Positions 19,063 through 26,675 of a DNA stretch of 41,681 bases are shown here, piece after piece (position 1 is the first letter of the stretch; every line of letters starts with the position of its first letter). The notes under the pieces are model-generated. The model was not told the DNA's origin. It saw only the letters and a program-made list of their open reading frames with translations, and did not search any database. The DNA is from Candidatus Peregrinibacteria bacterium (GTDB lineage: Bacteria; Patescibacteriota; Gracilibacteria; UM-FILTER-43-11): contig JAFGCR010000041.1 in NCBI GenBank assembly GCA_016932495.1, positions 1 through 41,681 on the forward strand, read 5' to 3'. The position numbers were made by a program, and so were the translations under genes.

Positions 19063-20010
19063 CTAGATTTCTTTATTCAGGAGCCACAGGATCATGGCTT
19101 TCTGCATATGCATGCGGTTTTCCGCCTGATTAAAGATGACGGCGTTTTTGTGATCGATGGCGTCCCGGGTGATCTCGTAGCCGATATGGCAGGGCATGCA
19201 GTGCATTATTTTGCAGGCGGGCGCGTAAGTGTCTATCAGTTTTGCGCTGACCTGATATGGCATGAATTTGGCTTTCCGCTCTTCATAAATTTTTTGGAAT
19301 CCGGGTTTTACTTTTCCATCCTCAAAATACTCCATGTCCATCCAGGTGTCCGTGTGCACGTAGTCCGCGTCTTTCATGGCCTCAGCGATGTTCAGCGCGC
19401 GGACCACGTTGCCGGTTTCGTCCGCCATTCTGTTCAGTTCCGGGTCTATGCTTGGTTCGTTCACTTCCGGCGCCACGATATACACTTTGATCCCCAGTTT
19501 GGCGCAGGCCAGTATCAGGGTGTTGCTGACATTGTTTTCGATTCCCATCCATACGATCTTTTTCACGTTTTCAATGCCGCTACTGTGTTCGGCCATAGTG
19601 AGAATATCGGAAAGCGCCTGGGCCGGGTGGTATTTTTCACTGCACGCGTCGATGACCGGGATCTTATTGAAACCGGCCGCCCTTACAACATCTTCCGCTT
19701 TTTTGGCGCGGAACATCAGCACCGCGCCGTACCGCATCACTGCCTGAATCTCATCCCCGAAATCGGTGAGGGAAAACTGGGAGGTGCGGGAATCTAAAAA
19801 AATGGCGTGCCCGCCCAGTTCTGTCATGCCGGCTTCAAAGCTGAGCCGGGTGCGGGTGCTGGTCTTCTGGAACAGCATGATGAGTGTCTGGTTCGGAAGG
19901 AGATTGGTGAGTTCACCGGCACTGCGTTTTTCTTTCAGCCGGATGGCCATGGTGAGCATGGTCAAAATATCCTCTTTGGACTGCTCTTTAAGAGAAATCA
20001 GGTGGCGCAT
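19063..20010 (-). CDS. argF: Ornithine carbamoyltransferase-family enzyme (substrate uncertain)
   Basis: 315 residues. The family transfers a carbamoyl group from carbamoyl phosphate to an amine, usually ornithine, giving citrulline for arginine synthesis. Visible motifs are STRTR at 51-55 (carbamoyl phosphate), HPAQ at 128-131, and HCMP at 270-273 in place of HCLP. The ornithine-binding loop, normally DxxxSMG, reads DTWMDME at 221-227, so a different amine, such as an acylated ornithine, is possible. No other arginine-pathway gene is present. The ATG at 20010 is chosen because the longer frame runs backwards through a tRNA gene. It starts 16 bases after the tRNA 3' end and is probably co-transcribed with the two tRNA-Arg genes. 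Confidence 0.8.
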   Translation of the reverse strand: MRHLISLKEQSKEDILTMLTMAIRLKEKRSAGELTNLLPNQTLIMLFQKTSTRTRLSFEAGMTELGGHAIFLDSRTSQFSLTDFGDEIQAVMRYGAVLMFRAKKAEDVVRAAGFNKIPVIDACSEKYHPAQALSDILTMAEHSSGIENVKKIVWMGIENNVSNTLILACAKLGIKVYIVAPEVNEPSIDPELNRMADETGNVVRALNIAEAMKDADYVHTDTWMDMEYFEDGKVKPGFQKIYEERKAKFMPYQVSAKLIDTYAPACKIMHCMPCHIGYEITRDAIDHKNAVIFNQAENRMHMQKAMILWLLNKEI

Positions 20011-20026
20011 GATGAATGGGTTATTA

Positions 20027-20103
20027 TGGTACCCGCTACAGGATTCGAACCTGTGGCCTTTGGCTCCGGAAGCCAACGCTCTATCCAGCTGAGCTAAGCG
20101 GGC
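20027..20103 (-). tRNA. tRNA-Arg (anticodon CCG)
   Basis: 77 nt including an encoded CCA end. It has a seven-bp acceptor stem (GCCCGCT with AGCGGGT), anticodon stem TTGGC/GCCAA, a loop reading TTCCGGA with anticodon CCG, and a T-arm with GGTTCGAATCC. It decodes CGG. It is five bp downstream of the second tRNA and 16 bp upstream of the carbamoyltransferase start. Confidence 0.96.
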
Positions 20104-20108
20104 TTAAG

Positions 20109-20185
20109 TGGTGCGCCCAGAGGGATTCGAACCCCCGACACCCGGTTCCGAAGACCGGTGCTCTAATCCACTGAGCTATGAGCGC
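20109..20185 (-). tRNA. tRNA-Arg (anticodon TCG)
   Basis: 77 nt including encoded CCA. Acceptor stem GCGCTCA with TGGGCGC, anticodon stem CCGGT/ACCGG, loop CTTCGGA with anticodon TCG, and a normal T-arm. It decodes CGA and possibly other CGN codons. First gene of the tRNA-tRNA-carbamoyltransferase unit. Confidence 0.96.
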
Positions 20186-20195
20186 ATCCTGGAAA

Positions 20196-20224
20196 ATACT
20201 ATCAGAGTTTACTGCTTCCGTCAT
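20196..20224 (-). promoter_or_regulatory. Putative promoter of the tRNA-Arg/carbamoyltransferase unit
   Basis: On the minus strand: ATGACG (20219-20224), a 17-bp spacer, TAGTAT (20196-20201), ten bases before the tRNA 5' end. Both boxes match consensus at four of six positions. It is divergent from the promoter at 20239-20267. Confidence 0.5.
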
Positions 20225-20238
20225 GACCATTTTTTTAC

Positions 20239-20267
20239 TCGACAAATTTTTTTAATTGTTTTATAAT
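20239..20267 (+). promoter_or_regulatory. Promoter of the 573-residue hypothetical gene
   Basis: TCGACA (20239-20244), a 17-bp spacer, TATAAT (20262-20267). The -10 box overlaps an in-frame ATG at 20266, so that codon cannot be the start; the next ATG, at 20290, is used instead. Confidence 0.75.
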
Positions 20268-20289
20268 GACCCCCTTAACAAATCCTAAT

Positions 20290-22011
20290 ATGAAAATTCC
20301 CTCCAAATCCTCTGAAACCGTGCACCAGAAATTACGGCGCCAGCGTGATAATATGGCTGGCCGGATCGAATCGCTTACAGAACAGATCAAAGAGGCCCGG
20401 GCGATTTCAAAACGCCATCTGGAAGCCGGCCGTGAAGAGCTGCATGCCAAAAAAGAGCTCCTTATTGAGCAGCTCACCGAAAAGAGAAGGCTGATCATCA
20501 TCACACGCCGGCAGCTTGCTCGCCAGCTGGAGACGCTGAGCCGTAAAGATGTCGTCCAGAATCAGCGCCGCCGCCGGGATATCAAAGAGGATTTTTTCTT
20601 TGCCAGCAAAGACGAGTACTGGGAACGCATGCCGCGCTCTTTGTTTAAAACGTTTCAGGAAATGCATTGCGCCCGCCGTTACTGGACGGTGCCCAAGCGG
20701 GAAGGGGATTGGGGGGGTGTGGATGCCCATCAGCTTCCGCTGGCCCATACCGTGGTGGACCCATCCCGGGTTTCTCCTGATTTTCTGGAGCATTTCGATA
20801 TTCCGGAAAAGTCTCTTTTAAACGGAAAGATGGATGATGTGCAGGCGCATCTGACCGCGCAGGATAGTGTGGATAGCGTGAAAGCTTTTTATCAGGATCA
20901 TGTGCAGCCGCTGCCGGATTTTGGTTATGAGTCCAAAAACCCAAATTTCAGGATTCTGGCAGTCAAAGATCACAGTCCGGAGCATGACGGGGAGATCATC
21001 CATCCCCGCCGGAAATCCAGGAGCTCATTGCTTAAGGAGCCTGCGATCTTCCGCGACGCGTACTCACTCCGCCGGAAGACGGAGCATATGGGTAAAGGGT
21101 ATTCCGCTGAAAGGACAGCCCTTTTCAGAGCTCTTAATATTGTAAAAGAACTCCACGCGAAACTCGGCGCAATCCGTGCGGATGATGCGCCCCGGGAAAA
21201 AGCAGAAAAACGGGAAGAGGCGGAACGTTCTTTGGGGCAGAAGCCGGTACTCAGCAGAGTCCGCGATAATGATAAGGCAGAGGCGCGTGAAACACTTGAA
21301 ACCATCGATCTAACGGATAGCCGCGGACAGGTCAACCCGCCGGCGGCCATGGCAAAGCTGGTGAAAGTACGCGACCGCCTGAGCACGCGGGGAAAATCCG
21401 TTCGCCGTATTACGGATATTACTGATAAGGATAAAGAACAGCTGAAGGAAGTCATCCGTTACTGCGAAGACTCCCTCCTTCACCTTGCGGAAGCGTTTAA
21501 ATCGTTCCATGACGGCGGGAGTTTCGCCCATCGGAATGAAGAGGGCGGCCTTGTCCCTGCCATACGCCTTGATCTTGGCCTGAAACAGCTTCGCTTAAGG
21601 CCGTTCCGGTTTTATGCGGCAAAGCTGGAAGACATCGATGCGGCCATGTACCGCCTTTCCCGTGAGGGAAAAACAGATGAGCAACGCCGGGAATCCTTAA
21701 AAGGCCATGCGGTCTGCCAGGTGTTTAAGGTTCAGAAGGCGTTTGAGGACTGTCTGGCGGAAGTGTCACTTAAAAACGGTTTTACTCAGGAGCAATTGGT
21801 CGCAAAAGCCCGCACCCTTTACCGTGCCGCGAAACACAATAGTGTGGAAGGGTATGAAACGGCCTTTGACCATCTGATGGAGATCGTGGATGTGATCGGC
21901 CAGCATTTAAAGGACAATCCTTATAATTATGACGGGGAGACCCTCCGGCTGACCTTTAAGGAATACTTAAAGAGTGTTGATTTCCAGGCGGTTGTGGCGG
22001 AGGCGGTTTAG
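20290..22011 (+). CDS. Hypothetical basic coiled-coil protein
   Basis: 573 residues, unrecognised. Residues about 5-100 form a long, strongly charged coiled coil rich in Arg and Lys. A mixed globular region spans 110-270, a charged linker 290-340, and a helical C-terminal domain 350-570. There is no signal peptide or membrane segment, so it is cytoplasmic. No catalytic motif is visible. The start at 20290 is set by the promoter, whose -10 box covers the upstream ATG. It is followed by a hairpin and two more unrecognised genes with their own promoters. Confidence 0.75.
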   Translation: MKIPSKSSETVHQKLRRQRDNMAGRIESLTEQIKEARAISKRHLEAGREELHAKKELLIEQLTEKRRLIIITRRQLARQLETLSRKDVVQNQRRRRDIKEDFFFASKDEYWERMPRSLFKTFQEMHCARRYWTVPKREGDWGGVDAHQLPLAHTVVDPSRVSPDFLEHFDIPEKSLLNGKMDDVQAHLTAQDSVDSVKAFYQDHVQPLPDFGYESKNPNFRILAVKDHSPEHDGEIIHPRRKSRSSLLKEPAIFRDAYSLRRKTEHMGKGYSAERTALFRALNIVKELHAKLGAIRADDAPREKAEKREEAERSLGQKPVLSRVRDNDKAEARETLETIDLTDSRGQVNPPAAMAKLVKVRDRLSTRGKSVRRITDITDKDKEQLKEVIRYCEDSLLHLAEAFKSFHDGGSFAHRNEEGGLVPAIRLDLGLKQLRLRPFRFYAAKLEDIDAAMYRLSREGKTDEQRRESLKGHAVCQVFKVQKAFEDCLAEVSLKNGFTQEQLVAKARTLYRAAKHNSVEGYETAFDHLMEIVDVIGQHLKDNPYNYDGETLRLTFKEYLKSVDFQAVVAEAV

Positions 22012-22032
22012 TTTTTAGAGAGAGAATCAGCA

Positions 22033-22056
22033 AAATACTTTACAAAGTATTATTTT
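22033..22056 (+). terminator. Hairpin terminator after the 573-residue gene
   Basis: AATACTTT and AAAGTATT form an eight-bp stem with a two-base loop (22034-22051), followed by a T-rich stretch. It overlaps the -35 box of the next promoter. Confidence 0.55.
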
Positions 22057-22067
22057 TATTGTATAAT
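22039..22067 (+). promoter_or_regulatory. Promoter of the 92-residue hypothetical gene
   Basis: TTTACA (22039-22044), a 17-bp spacer, TATAAT (22062-22067), 34 bases before the ATG at 22102. Confidence 0.7.
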
Positions 22068-22101
22068 ATAAATATCAAATAAAAAATTAACCCAAATAAA
22101 A

Positions 22102-22380
22102 ATGGCTGAAACCTATAAATATTATCCCCATGGTGACAGAGATCCCAAAACCCGCGGCGAGCGTGTCGACCTAATCCGTGAAGGTCATAAGTGGCGTTTT
22201 GCCGGTTCTGATGTCAATTCAGAACTCCCCGCGGATTATTTGCTTACTATGCGTCAGAATATCGAAGCTGGCTGGGGAAAGATCCAGCGGACTAACGAAA
22301 TCGGGCAGGTCATTCAGGGCGGCCGGGCAGATTTGCTTAGATGGACTAAAGGTTTAGAGGAGGGCGGAGGGCGGCGTTAA
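22102..22380 (+). CDS. Small hypothetical protein
   Basis: 92 residues, unrecognised. Soluble and mixed-charge, starting MAETYKYYPHGDRDPKTRGE and ending in a glycine/arginine tail (EEGGGRR). There are no cysteines, signal peptide or membrane segment. The gene has its own promoter and a clear intrinsic terminator, so it is a single-gene transcript. That monocistronic signal set is the best support that it is real. Confidence 0.7.
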   Translation: MAETYKYYPHGDRDPKTRGERVDLIREGHKWRFAGSDVNSELPADYLLTMRQNIEAGWGKIQRTNEIGQVIQGGRADLLRWTKGLEEGGGRR

Positions 22381-22400
22381 AAGGCTAAGTTTATTTATTT

Positions 22401-22436
22401 GCGCCTGTTCTTTTTATGGGGACAGGCGCTTTTTAT
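22401..22436 (+). terminator. Intrinsic terminator
   Basis: GCGCCTGT (22401-22408) pairs with ACAGGCGC (22422-22429), a 13-base loop, followed by TTTTTATT. It ends the 92-residue gene transcript. Confidence 0.85.
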
Positions 22437-22463
22437 TGACAAATAAAAAATAAACTTTATAAT
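22436..22463 (+). promoter_or_regulatory. Promoter of the 115-residue hypothetical gene
   Basis: Consensus TTGACA (22436-22441), a 16-bp spacer, consensus TATAAT (22458-22463), 28 bases before the ATG at 22492. It is the closest match to consensus in the window and directly abuts the preceding terminator. Confidence 0.85.
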
Positions 22464-22491
22464 ATTAAACTAATTTATAAATTTTAGTCTT

Positions 22492-22839
22492 ATGAAAGTT
22501 TTTAAACAGAAAGGTGTCATCCCTGACCAGGCCGTTGAGCAGTTATATTCAGACAATCCTCAATATATCGACTGGCGAGATATATTGCCCCAGATCCAGG
22601 CTATGCTTCTGGGGGTTGACGGATGTTTAACGGAGGCTCAGGTCGAAGGCCTAAGGGCGGAGTTGCCTTTAGACAGAAAAGTTCATGAAGATTTAATGAT
22701 AACAGTGGGTGCCAACGAAGGAGGTCCGATTTTGGCGTTAAAAAAAGCGCAGGAGATCATTGCTATGGCACGTCTGCAATGCAAAAATTGCACCAAAAAA
22801 GATAGTTGTCCACGGACCGATGCGCCGTCGGAGGGCTAA
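22492..22839 (+). CDS. Small hypothetical protein with C-terminal cysteine motif
   Basis: 115 residues, unrecognised. Mostly helical, with a C-terminal CKNCTKKDSCP (CxxC plus a third Cys) that could bind metal or act in redox. Likely soluble. It follows a near-perfect promoter, so it may be well expressed. Its TAA stop overlaps the TAG stop of convergent queF by four bases (22836-22839), leaving no room for a terminator between the two. Confidence 0.7.
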   Translation: MKVFKQKGVIPDQAVEQLYSDNPQYIDWRDILPQIQAMLLGVDGCLTEAQVEGLRAELPLDRKVHEDLMITVGANEGGPILALKKAQEIIAMARLQCKNCTKKDSCPRTDAPSEG

Positions 22840-23255
22840 CATTTAAACCGTTTTTCACACACCGTTTTTACATTCCCGCGCACATTCATATCCACGATGA
22901 TGTGCGCTTTTTTTGGTTTCACGGTGTCTAAAAAGTCGGCAAAGATCACTTCCGTGACCGCTTCGTGGAAAATTCTTAAGTTGCGGAAGGCGTGGATGTA
23001 GAGTTTGAAGGATTTCAGTTCCAGGCAGGTTTTATCCGGCACATAACGGATCTGCACACTGCCGAAATCCGGCCAGTCTGAAAACGGGCAGATGGCGGTG
23101 AATTCAGGGGTGGAGATATCCACCCACTGTTCGCCGGGGGTCAGGTTTTTAAAGGCGAAGACTTCCAAAGGTGCTTCTTTTTTCAGAGCTTTGCGGATTT
23201 TAATTAAATCCACCTGTTTGTAATCTTTTCCTTCCTGGTAGCGTTTTTGGGTCAT
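22836..23255 (-). CDS. queF: NADPH-dependent 7-cyano-7-deazaguanine reductase
   Basis: 139 residues, the single-domain (Bacillus-type) length. It reduces the nitrile preQ0 to the amine preQ1 for queuosine in tRNA. The active-site cysteine lies in AICPFSDWPDFG, with the partner Asp in the PDFG segment. The substrate/NADPH signature is LELKSFKLYIHAFRN, followed by FHE. Last gene of the queE-queC-B3/B4-queF run. A GCGCGATT hairpin lies in the 35-bp gap upstream. The stop overlaps the convergent gene. Confidence 0.95.
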   Translation of the reverse strand: MTQKRYQEGKDYKQVDLIKIRKALKKEAPLEVFAFKNLTPGEQWVDISTPEFTAICPFSDWPDFGSVQIRYVPDKTCLELKSFKLYIHAFRNLRIFHEAVTEVIFADFLDTVKPKKAHIIVDMNVRGNVKTVCEKRFKC

Positions 23256-23268
23256 GATTTTTAGGTGG

Positions 23269-23288
23269 GCGCGATTGGCGAATCGCGC
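23269..23288. repeat. GCGCGAT hairpin between the B3/B4 gene and queF
   Basis: GCGCGATT (23269-23276), loop GGCG, AATCGCGC (23281-23288). It shares the GCGCGAT word with the palindrome at 37659-37678. It could stabilise or attenuate the operon message. Confidence 0.75.
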
Positions 23289-23290
23289 TT

Positions 23291-23977
23291 TCAGGATAGA
23301 AGCATATAAGAACCTCCGCAGTACTCCTTTATGGTATCACAAACATGCTGGAGTACCATACAGACTTCTCCTTTAGAGCTTGCCTGGTTGCCCTGCACGT
23401 ATAAAAACACCTCTTCGGTCTGCCCCGGTACGATTTTGGTCACGTTTGACTGTCGGGTCTCCATCCAGCAGATCACTTCTCCGCTGTCGTCCACCGCGGC
23501 GTATTTGCCAGCCGGGACGATAACGGGTTCAGTCTGCATGATAGGCGTGTACTGCTCTGTGCCGTCGGTCTTTCGGATCGTCACGTTCCCTTTTAGGCGG
23601 GCCGCGTCGTGCGCGCCGATGGCGTACCCTGTCTGTGCCACCACCATATTATAACTATCCACGATGGTGTTGATATTGGGGAGCCGGCCCTGTTTTTCAA
23701 TCAGCCTTAAAAGCGTTTCACTGGCCGGCGCGGTTTCCTGTTCGCCGTGGAGCCGGTACAGTTCACGGTATCCGTTTACAACAGGGGACTCAAGGAGGGA
23801 GCGGATGTCTACGCGCGTCAGTTCGGTTTTAATATGCCTTTTTAAAGCGCCGGGAAGGTTTTTTTTGATCTCCGCTCCGCGGATCAGGGCGCCTTTTGCC
23901 TTAATGCCAAGGGCTTCCAGTTCCGGGGCAATGATCAGGCGGATGGCCGGTGAGGTCTCGGGGGATTTCTCGGTCAT
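23291..23977 (-). CDS. B3/B4 domain protein (PheRS-beta-like, free-standing)
   Basis: 228 residues. The central pattern LPNINTIVDSYNMVVAQTGYAIGAHDAARL, then VPAGKYAAVDDSGEVICWMETRQSNVTKI, matches the B3/4 domain that in phenylalanyl-tRNA synthetase beta houses the editing site. Free-standing versions are thought to bind or edit tRNA, but this one is unproven. The start overlaps the queC stop by four bases (ATGA), so the two are translationally coupled. Its place inside a queuosine gene run is notable, since both concern tRNA quality or modification. Confidence 0.85.
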   Translation of the reverse strand: MTEKSPETSPAIRLIIAPELEALGIKAKGALIRGAEIKKNLPGALKRHIKTELTRVDIRSLLESPVVNGYRELYRLHGEQETAPASETLLRLIEKQGRLPNINTIVDSYNMVVAQTGYAIGAHDAARLKGNVTIRKTDGTEQYTPIMQTEPVIVPAGKYAAVDDSGEVICWMETRQSNVTKIVPGQTEEVFLYVQGNQASSKGEVCMVLQHVCDTIKEYCGGSYMLLS

Positions 23978-24624
23978 GGTCGGTAAAGTAAAGGATCTAT
24001 TATACCAGCCTCTTTAAAACCTTTTAACCTCAGTTTGCAGGCCGGGCATTTTCCGCAGGCCGGACGCGTGCCTTCGTAACAGGTATGAGTGAATTTAAGA
24101 AGGTCCAGCCCGCCGAGTTTTTCCATCAGCTTCACGCTGTCGGCTTTCGTCAGGTGCATCAGGGGGATATGGATGGTGAATGGGTATTCCATAGCCAGCC
24201 TCAATGTTTTCTGCATGGATTTAATAAACGTTTCCCGGCAGTCCGGGTAACCGCTGTAATCCGTCTGGCACACGCCCGTCACCAAGTTTTTGATCCCTTT
24301 CTGTTTGGCGTAGATAGCTGCTACTGTCAGGAATAATTGGTTTCGCCCGTCCACAAACGTGGAAGGCAGGCCTTTGCCGGTTTTGATTTTAACGGTTTTG
24401 TCGGTCAGGGCGTTTTTTGTGAGCTCTTTAAGGACCGGCAGGCTGATGGTCTTATGGGGTACGCCGAGTTTTTTAGCGATGGCCCTGGCGGCCTTCAGCT
24501 CGGTCTTATGCCGCTGGCCGTAATCAAAGCTGATAATTTCCACGTTTCTGAATTTCTTGAGCGCCCACACTAAACACGTGGTGCTGTCCTGGCCGCCGGA
24601 ATGGAGAATGATTGCTTTTTTCAT
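23974..24624 (-). CDS. queC: 7-cyano-7-deazaguanine synthase
   Basis: 216 residues. ATP-dependent conversion of 7-carboxy-7-deazaguanine and ammonia to preQ0. The PP-loop SGGQDSTT is at 9-16. The zinc site near the C terminus is CYEGTRPACGKCPACK. FDYGQRH and TGVCQTDYSGYPDCR are family motifs. The 48-bp gap to queE is almost wholly a heptad repeat, and no Shine-Dalgarno is visible. It overlaps the B3/B4 gene by four bases. Confidence 0.96.
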   Translation of the reverse strand: MKKAIILHSGGQDSTTCLVWALKKFRNVEIISFDYGQRHKTELKAARAIAKKLGVPHKTISLPVLKELTKNALTDKTVKIKTGKGLPSTFVDGRNQLFLTVAAIYAKQKGIKNLVTGVCQTDYSGYPDCRETFIKSMQKTLRLAMEYPFTIHIPLMHLTKADSVKLMEKLGGLDLLKFTHTCYEGTRPACGKCPACKLRLKGFKEAGIIDPLLYRP

Positions 24625-24672
24625 AGTTGTGTCTCGTGACTCGTGCTTCGTGACTCGCTAGACACGAGACAC
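24625..24672. repeat. Heptad repeat filling the queE-queC gap
   Basis: The whole spacer between the queE stop and queC start is repeat. On the minus strand two TGTCTCG-type units are followed by four CGAGTCA-type units. Positions 24633-24672 are the 40-bp perfect inverted copy of 16224-16263. Confidence 0.92.
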
Positions 24673-25290
24673 TTATTTAATATTCATTATTATATGCAAT
24701 CGAGATGAAAAATTATACCCTTCTTTTTTGCAACTCTCAACCAGCCATCCGGACCGTTTAAGGATGGTCGCGCGGGAGGTCCCTTCCGGCATCAGGTAGA
24801 CCGAGGTTTTTGGGATTTTGTATTTTCGTATAAAAGCATTGATTTCTTTTAAATCCTCTCCTTCCTGTACAATAAATTTGTACAAGACTTTTTTATTGGC
24901 GGGCTTCACCCTAAGAGAGTAAGGGGGGTTACCTGAATTTTTGAGTTTTGGTGAACAATTTATTTGTTCAATAAAACCGGTTATCCTGCAGGCAACACTG
25001 CCATTGGTCTCGAGCTCAACCGTATAGTTTTTAAGTTTTTTTAAAAGCTCTTTCAGTCCATTCTGTTGCAGTAACGGTTCCCCTCCAGTGATTACCAGAT
25101 GCCGGCAGGGGTATTTTCTGATGGCCCGGATGATGTCGTTTGTCTCCATTTCCCCTCCCTGTTTCCACGCGTATTTGGTGTCGCACCACTTGCACCTCAG
25201 ATTACATCCGCTCAGCCTCAAAAACACCGCCGGTTTGCCGGCATTCGGCCCCTCCCCCTGGATGCTGTGGAAAATTTCACTGATTATCAT
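24673..25290 (-). CDS. queE: 7-carboxy-7-deazaguanine synthase (radical SAM)
   Basis: 205 residues. It forms the deazapurine ring from 6-carboxytetrahydropterin. FHSIQGEGPNAG at the N terminus and the cluster motif CNLRCKWCD are diagnostic, as is ITGGEPLLQ. The start at 25290 is chosen because the longer open frame only translates the 7-bp repeat upstream (RHETRDT-like). queD and folE, which supply the substrate, are not in the window. First queuosine gene of the run. Confidence 0.95.
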   Translation of the reverse strand: MIISEIFHSIQGEGPNAGKPAVFLRLSGCNLRCKWCDTKYAWKQGGEMETNDIIRAIRKYPCRHLVITGGEPLLQQNGLKELLKKLKNYTVELETNGSVACRITGFIEQINCSPKLKNSGNPPYSLRVKPANKKVLYKFIVQEGEDLKEINAFIRKYKIPKTSVYLMPEGTSRATILKRSGWLVESCKKEGYNFSSRLHIIMNIK

Positions 25291-25349
25291 TTGTGTCTCG
25301 TGTCTCGTGTCTCGTGTCTCGTGTCTCGGGTCTCGGGTCTCGTGTCTCG
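25291..25349. repeat. Heptad array (TCGTGTC) before queE
   Basis: Eight consecutive 7-bp units of TCGTGTC, with TCGGGTC in two of them and TTGTGTC in the first, directly abutting the queE start codon. Related inverted words (CACGAATCAC, CACGAGTCA) follow up to about 25388. Confidence 0.95.
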
Positions 25350-25395
25350 CAAATTCCGGGAGGATCACGAATCACTAGGCACGAGTCATGATTGG

Positions 25396-26649
25396 CTATT
25401 TATTTTTTCCCGTATAATCCGCCACGAAGATCGAGATGATGTTGGCCATGGGCACCGCAATGATCATGCCGACTAGCGCCAGGCCGATCCCGTCGCCCAG
25501 ATTGTAACCGATGGTGGCGCCGGCCATGAGCGCGAAGATGACGACAACCGGATTTAAGCCCACCGAGCGTCCTACAATCAGGGGCACCATGATGTTTCCT
25601 TCTAAAAACTGCATCACCGCGTAGGCCGGAATGAGCCATAATACCAGTACGGGATCCTGATTCAGGGCGATCAGTGTGGCGGACAGGAAGGTGATGAGCG
25701 GACCGAGATAAGGAATGAATTCCGCCAATGCTGATACCATCGCTAGCGTCAGGGCGTAATTGATCCCGATGATACTGAAGACGATAAAGGTGAGAAGTCC
25801 CATGGCGAGCGCCAAAAGCACCTGCCCTCTTATCCATTCGCCGATCTTAATGCTGACCTCTTTGGTTTTCTGTGAGATGTAGCCGGAATATTTATGAGGG
25901 AACAGCGAATGGAAGAAATTGCTGGTGTGCTGTTTGTTCACGACCATGAAGAAGGTGATAATAAGCACCAGAAGCAGGTTGAAGATGCCATTGAAAACCG
26001 TAAAGATGGCGCCGATGGCATTGCCCGCGAAGCTGGTCAGTTTTGAGCCGACCTCTCTTAAGCTGGTGGTTAAGCTGTTTAAAATCTGTGCCTGATCCAC
26101 GTTCTGCCAGATCTGGTTGGCGACAGGCTGTATTTTTCGAATAAACCAAGAGTCGCCCCCTTGTCCGGACACGATGTTCTGGATCATGTCGCGCACAGAG
26201 TAAGCTAAACTGCTCACCTGTTCGGCGATGATCGGAACGAGCGAGGTGAAGATCAGCGTGATGATGCCGAGCACTATCAGGTAGACGATAAAAATACCCA
26301 GCCCGCGGGGGATCTTATACTGCTGGAGCCGGTCCACTGCCGGATTAAAGGCGGCGGCCAGAAACAGGGCGACCAAAAAGAGGATGATGATACTTTTTAA
26401 ATAAAACAGCAGATAAGCAAACCCGATCACTCCCAGTACCGCCATCGTGGCTTTGACGATGGAATCGATCGACAGGCTCACGCGCATCTCTTTTTTCGGT
26501 CCTTCGACCTCGTGCATCAGCTTCTTCTCCTCCTTTTCCAGCTCTTTTTCTTTCATCGATAAAGACTGAAGTCTTTTTTTCAGTTCACTGATCTTTTGCT
26601 GGGATCTTTTAAACAGGCTTTTGGTGGTGCGTTTGAATCTGAATGGCAT
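25396..26649 (-). CDS. AI-2E family transporter (PerM/TqsA-like permease)
   Basis: 417 residues. The N-terminal 60 residues form a charged coiled coil (KISELKKRLQSLSMKEKELEKEEKK), longer than usual. About eight membrane helices follow in the family pattern: two pairs, a soluble loop with amphipathic segments (about 150-260), then a C-terminal block with GLLTFIVFSIIGINYAL, LAEFIPYLGPLITFLSA and PLIVGRSVGLNPVVVIFALMAGA. Relatives export small molecules or ions; the substrate is unknown. A 12-bp repeat array precedes the start. Confidence 0.88.
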   Translation of the reverse strand: MPFRFKRTTKSLFKRSQQKISELKKRLQSLSMKEKELEKEEKKLMHEVEGPKKEMRVSLSIDSIVKATMAVLGVIGFAYLLFYLKSIIILFLVALFLAAAFNPAVDRLQQYKIPRGLGIFIVYLIVLGIITLIFTSLVPIIAEQVSSLAYSVRDMIQNIVSGQGGDSWFIRKIQPVANQIWQNVDQAQILNSLTTSLREVGSKLTSFAGNAIGAIFTVFNGIFNLLLVLIITFFMVVNKQHTSNFFHSLFPHKYSGYISQKTKEVSIKIGEWIRGQVLLALAMGLLTFIVFSIIGINYALTLAMVSALAEFIPYLGPLITFLSATLIALNQDPVLVLWLIPAYAVMQFLEGNIMVPLIVGRSVGLNPVVVIFALMAGATIGYNLGDGIGLALVGMIIAVPMANIISIFVADYTGKNK

Positions 26650-26675
26650 AGTTTATTTGTTAGGAATTAATTTCC

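Noticed and set aside
20011-20076. 22-residue upstream extension of the carbamoyltransferase
   Set aside because: It would translate the 3' half of the tRNA-Arg(CCG) gene.
24085-24573. Plus-strand open frames opposite queC
   Set aside because: Antisense shadows of a well-recognised gene, with no promoter or ribosome-binding site.
25291-25368. N-terminal extension of queE (RHETRDT-like residues)
   Set aside because: The open frame continues only because the 7-bp repeat has no stop. QueE proteins start at MIISEIFHSIQGEG, so the extension is repeat DNA.
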